A stretch of DNA of 64,000 nt from Hofstenia miamia (Eukaryota > Xenacoelomorpha > Acoela): positions 483,424-547,423 of the forward strand of contig SCFE01000086.1 of NCBI GenBank assembly GCA_004352715.1, given 5' to 3'. The notes beneath the pieces are model-generated. The model saw nothing but the letters and a program-made list of their open reading frames with translations. It made no database searches and was not told the origin of the DNA. Shown one piece after another: positions 59,962 to 64,000 of this stretch. Every line of letters starts with the position of its first letter. Position 1 is the stretch's first letter. The translations under genes were made by a program, and so were the position numbers.

Positions 59962-62900
59962 TTTTTTAAGCTATGTTCTTAAAAAACAAAACGCAGTACA
60001 TAAAATAGTTTGAAAAAACATTCGCTGTAAAGGCGTCATGGAGAAATATTGTCCCGGAAATAATAGGGATTCCCCAGTAGTTTTCCTATTAACTCTGCAT
60101 TTTTATAAATAGTAGTTGTAACAAATATATCTCTTAAATTTACGTTGATCAACACCCAAAACAATTTCTATAAACACATTGGGCAATCAAATTTTGTATT
60201 GTGTGAAAAGCACAATAGTTGCAACAGCATGTTTAACAGTACGTCCCAGGGCCTGTGAGTAGTCGAAATTCGAGTCTAGTTTGAACAAAAAATTACTCAA
60301 CTTTTCGATTACTCGAAATCTACTCGATATTTGATCGAATGGCATCTATTTTTTTCAATTTTTGCATGTAAATTGGAAGAAGCCACCGATCTTTCACTAT
60401 TTCTCTCATTTTGTTGAACATGTTGTAACTGTTGCCCGGCAACGCTGAAAGATGATTAGAGTCTGCATTAAGATTCAAATGATATCGATGACATGATACC
60501 ATGTTTAGGAGTTGCGGATCAAGAAGAATAACATTTCTCCGATAAAAATCAACAAGCCATTGAGTTTTTTCAACATGTATGGGTTTATCATCATGTATGA
60601 ATTTATTTATTTTCATGAATTCTTTAACATAGACCCCTCAATCTTGTGACTTGACGATTTTCAAGGAATTCCTGCTTAACATTAAAGTGGAAGTTGCATT
60701 GTTTCGATCATAAGGAAAAGTTAAACCGCAATCAAGTATTGCACATTCGACATTAGTGTAAAAAGCACGATTATTTTAATGAATACAAATAAAGACCTCC
60801 TTTCTCTTTTAAAGAATACAGCGATTGGGCAAAACACATGATATAGTAGTAATCAATCATTCTCCACAAGAATAGCTATCACATTGAACAGATGTTCTAT
60901 AGTTTATTAGCATGAGAATATATATTATGACCAATATACATTTTCTGCATATAACTAATTAATTTTTTGTAAAATAAGCATAATAGTTATATTTTGGAGC
61001 GTATTATTTTTTTCACAAGATATTTATCTGGCTTTAAAAAACTGTTAAAAACCGCACAGTTAAAATTAAAGGCGCCCCTTTTACCTCAAGGAAACTACTT
61101 TTAAAAATTGTATTTTGCTGCTTTGGTGATGTATATTTTGTATGTAGCTTAAGCTTAATGATCTTGATATAATGATACATGTATATTTCTTTATAACAAT
61201 TAAATTCCATTGGATATTCGTTTCTTTGTAGCTTTCTTAATAGAAATATGATACCACGTTGAATGATGCTACTATTCCATCCTAAAATGTACTAAATTTT
61301 CTTCTGACAGTATGATTTCATTAGGCCATTGGTGAGATTTTACTTTTTATAAAAAAGCCTTGATTTCATCCGCTCCCCGGTATATTTTTTAATTTTCAAT
61401 TCTAGTGAATTGGCTGAATGCCCATTATCAGAATGGGATTCTATAGATTCATATCCTATCTGCTCCAAAATTTTCTTGTGGGTAATTTTATTCTCGTATC
61501 AAGTTTTGCATAAGTAAATGTAGCATTACTATTATTTTAATGAAAAATCCTTGAAATATATAATAAATTCGTGGTTGCTGCAATGGGATAATAATTTGTT
61601 TCTTTTTTATTTGGTGGGATTTGAACCCGTATCGTCTGTACAAGTGTAGTTGGGTCATTCTTACACCACGCATTAAAAAACAAATCCACGAAGTATATGC
61701 ATTCACATAACAGCAATGCAAACTATTCAAATATTTCAGAAATGATCTCAGATAATTAAAGTAGCACATGCCGACTAAAGTTTTCAGGATCAATCCTGCT
61801 TTGAACAGATAAATTTAGATGTTTGGCATAACTTAATGCTTTAAGCTGGTATATTCCTCCAAGTGTTCATTATCTTTTAATCATGATTTTTGGTTGCTCA
61901 TTCTGCATTTCATTTATTAAATTTTTTCCAACTTAGAACGCATTCAAAAAACATGACAGCATATTCATACAAAAGTCCTTATTATTCTTATTGCAAAATT
62001 CAATTAACTTCCAATTAATAAGTTGCTGCTGTTTTAGTTTCCGAATTCACCATTACAATGTAATGTAAATGAGCTGTATTATTAAAATTGTATTATTGTA
62101 ACAAATCGTAATTAAGTTAGGACCATTTAACCAATTAAATGTATGATACCACGAGAGGTGCATGACGTCAAATATTTCTTTGTATTGCACTACTTATAAA
62201 TAGTCCATATAAGTGCCTGTGCATTACAATGAGATCCTTTTAGAAAAATGAGGAATATTCTTTGGTGAGAAACAAGACATCAATAAATTCGAAATTTCAA
62301 ATTTACATAAATTCAGGGTTCGTGAAATTGGTAAATTATATTAGACCAATCTCTGTTGCTTACAAAATTCAACTTCGACTGATTATTTTTTGCTAGAAAA
62401 TGTGTAGGGGATACCTAAATATGATAATGAAATTTTACTAAATTATGAACATTTACACAAATTCTCAATTTTGTAGATTTTTTGTGTCGGAATATCTATT
62501 TTATATTTTGACTGAAAACTTTATTCTTAGTTTGGTGAGGAAATTTCGTCCCTTTGTTGAAAAAACAGCCACAACAAGTTCAAACACAACAAATATATTA
62601 AGTAATTTATGTATGTACCTTCTTCAGTTTTAAGGAATTTTAACAATTTGAATAAGAACATAATAACCAATATATTTCGCAAATAATTTGCATCGCCAAG
62701 AAATTTACTGAAATAATTTTTGTAAAATGAAGCCAATTTTTTCTGCGAACCACTTCTATTGGCCTCATCCTCATTTGGTTCTTGAAATATTGAAAAATGT
62801 AGTGTCAAAAGCCAAATGATTTTTTGGTTCTCTTGATTGATTTTCGAATAGTCTACGGAGAGAGGGATCCACCGTTGATGGAAGTCCTGGTGTTGTCCGG

Positions 62901-63600
62901 CACTCTCTCACTGTTTTTTGTGTGCAAATTGATGTTGATCGACCAGTCTTCTCTGCATCTCCTGTCGATTCCGATTTAATAAATAGATTATTGTTAGTCA
63001 CTTTAACATGTATTTTTCAAATGCAAGTGTGACTAGCAATCTACCAAAAAATTTTGGTTCACAATCCTGAACACTGTCCAGTTAAACACAAATTACAGAA
63101 TCGCAATAAATGTATAACTTGATAATAGGCTTCACGTGTAAAGCTTCAGCCACTCACATTTTATTTAAACTTGGATATTACCAAATCCGCTCTAGTACAC
63201 TGCATTTTCATTGACACATGTTCTGCATTAAAAGCAGAAATGAACGGGGTTAGCAGAAATCATATTTCTACACATACACAAATTTAATCTGATAAAGGTA
63301 ATAGGCTGATCACAAATCCACTCACTCTTGAACAATATAATCACAAATGTTTTCTTGGACTTTCAGTCACAAAATTGAGTTGATAGGATTTTCACATCAA
63401 AACAATTATACAATACAAGTAAAATTAAAACTCCATTGCTATTCTTTGAAAATGGCACTAAAACATTTCCAATACAAAATAGTTTTTCTATGAGAGAACA
63501 TGCTGTAGAACAATATTTCTTAATCCGTGACATTCTTTTGTATTTATGCATAGCTCAATTTTTGCTTTTATATTTTAGCTTGTTTTTTGTTATAGTTGAA
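59962..63600. other. mostly non-coding, no convincing gene
   Basis: A 98-codon minus-strand frame at 60320-60616 (MKINKFIHDDKPIHVEKTQW) is unrecognised. A degenerate minus-strand tRNA-like B box (GGGTTCAAATCCCACC, about 61613-61628) may mark a SINE. 62771-63001 is open on the minus strand with less AT-rich composition and could be an exon of a divergent neighbour of the NSE4 gene, but I cannot support it. Confidence 0.4.
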
Positions 63601-64000
63601 ATGGATGCAGGAGACCGTGCTCGTAGACAACTGCGAACAGATTACCGTGAGTTAATAGATGGCTTAGATGTTCACCAAACACAGTTTCTTAGAGAGGATT
63701 TCGATCTCAATGGACAAATGGATCGTGCAAATGAATTGTTTTCAAGAGTCAACCATACTAGAGAAGCAGCACTCGACTCTCACAGTGTTGCCATCATGTC
63801 AGATATTCTAGTGCATAGAACACGTGCTCTGCAGTCAAATTCTATGGATTTTGATATCTCGGTTTTTTTCCGCAACATCTCAAGAAATTTCACAAGAAAT
63901 GTAATTTTTTCACATTTACTAATTTAAGTAAATACATTGATTATTGTCTGAATATTTATTTAGTGTGAAAATGACGCCGAAGACTCTGAAGTGTCTGAAT
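63601..64000 (+). CDS. NSE4 homologue (SMC5/6 complex kleisin), first two exons
   Basis: NSE4 is the kleisin subunit of the nuclear SMC5/6 complex, bridging the SMC heads with NSE1/NSE3 in DNA repair and chromosome maintenance. Exon 1 (63601-63900, 100 codons) starts MDAGDRARRQLRTDYREL and contains LFSRVNHTREAALDSHSVAI and FDISVFFRNI, the conserved N-terminal R..YR.L / (A)N.LF..V..(T)REA.LD / FD...F pattern. A GT donor follows at 63901, and a 63-bp phase-0 intron ends in ATTTATTTAG at 63963. Exon 2 begins 63964 with an acidic stretch (CENDAEDSEVSE) and leaves the window. The ATG is preceded by stops in frame nearby. Not a transposon; the only clear host gene. Confidence 0.8.
63901..63963 (+). 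other. intron 1 of the NSE4 homologue
   Basis: 63 bp, GTAATT donor and a T-rich stretch ending TTTAG. Reading through it gives a stop after about nine residues; splicing keeps phase 0 and a plausible acidic continuation. Confidence 0.7.

Overview
This is a repeat-dominated, AT-rich stretch of an invertebrate animal nuclear genome; I cannot name the species. The evidence is a spliced NSE4-type gene at the right edge (63-bp GT–AG intron), a mix of metazoan transposon families (Ty3/gypsy, Tc1/mariner, piggyBac, hAT-like, MULE-like, non-LTR), and C-to-T decay at CpG sites as expected for methylated DNA. Eight runs of N (four of exactly 1000 bases) and single N's at 26525, 30399 and 56686 mark assembly joins, so copy number and order near them are uncertain.

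1-16758: copies of one Ty3/gypsy family. Two 5' ends (LTR, primer-binding site, gag start) face each other across a gap. Then come a nearly full copy A (LTR from 4467, gag, pol, extra ORF3) and a second pol/ORF3 copy B (13010-15758). Gag and pol overlap in -1 register at a TTTAAAT heptamer. Almost all premature stops look like CGA-to-TGA changes.

16759-36896: a nest. An old, diverged gypsy copy (LTR at 17556, pol resuming at 33150 and ending near 34493) is interrupted by a CCCAG-ended short element (20334-21497) and by an 11,418-bp palindromic element (21732-33149). The palindrome has long inverted arms, AG...CT ends and a 6-bp target duplication. Each arm carries a different small gene facing outward; both encode the same uncharacterised domain, which also occurs at 18.5 kb. 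A minus-strand solo LTR and a second, internally deleted LTR element follow.

36897-45800: foldback repeats, a GTCCGAGGCAG minisatellite, a non-LTR 3' end, a Tc1-like element with short TIRs, an hAT-like relic and a non-LTR reverse transcriptase relic.

45802-59961: a MULE-like gene of about 607 codons with three early stops, a second MULE relic, an intact 1608-bp Tc1 element with 205-bp TIRs, a mariner C-terminus, an internally deleted piggyBac, a Tc1 element split by a 306-bp CCCAG element, and further relics.

59962-64000: mostly non-coding AT-rich DNA, then the first two exons of the NSE4 homologue, the only convincing host gene.
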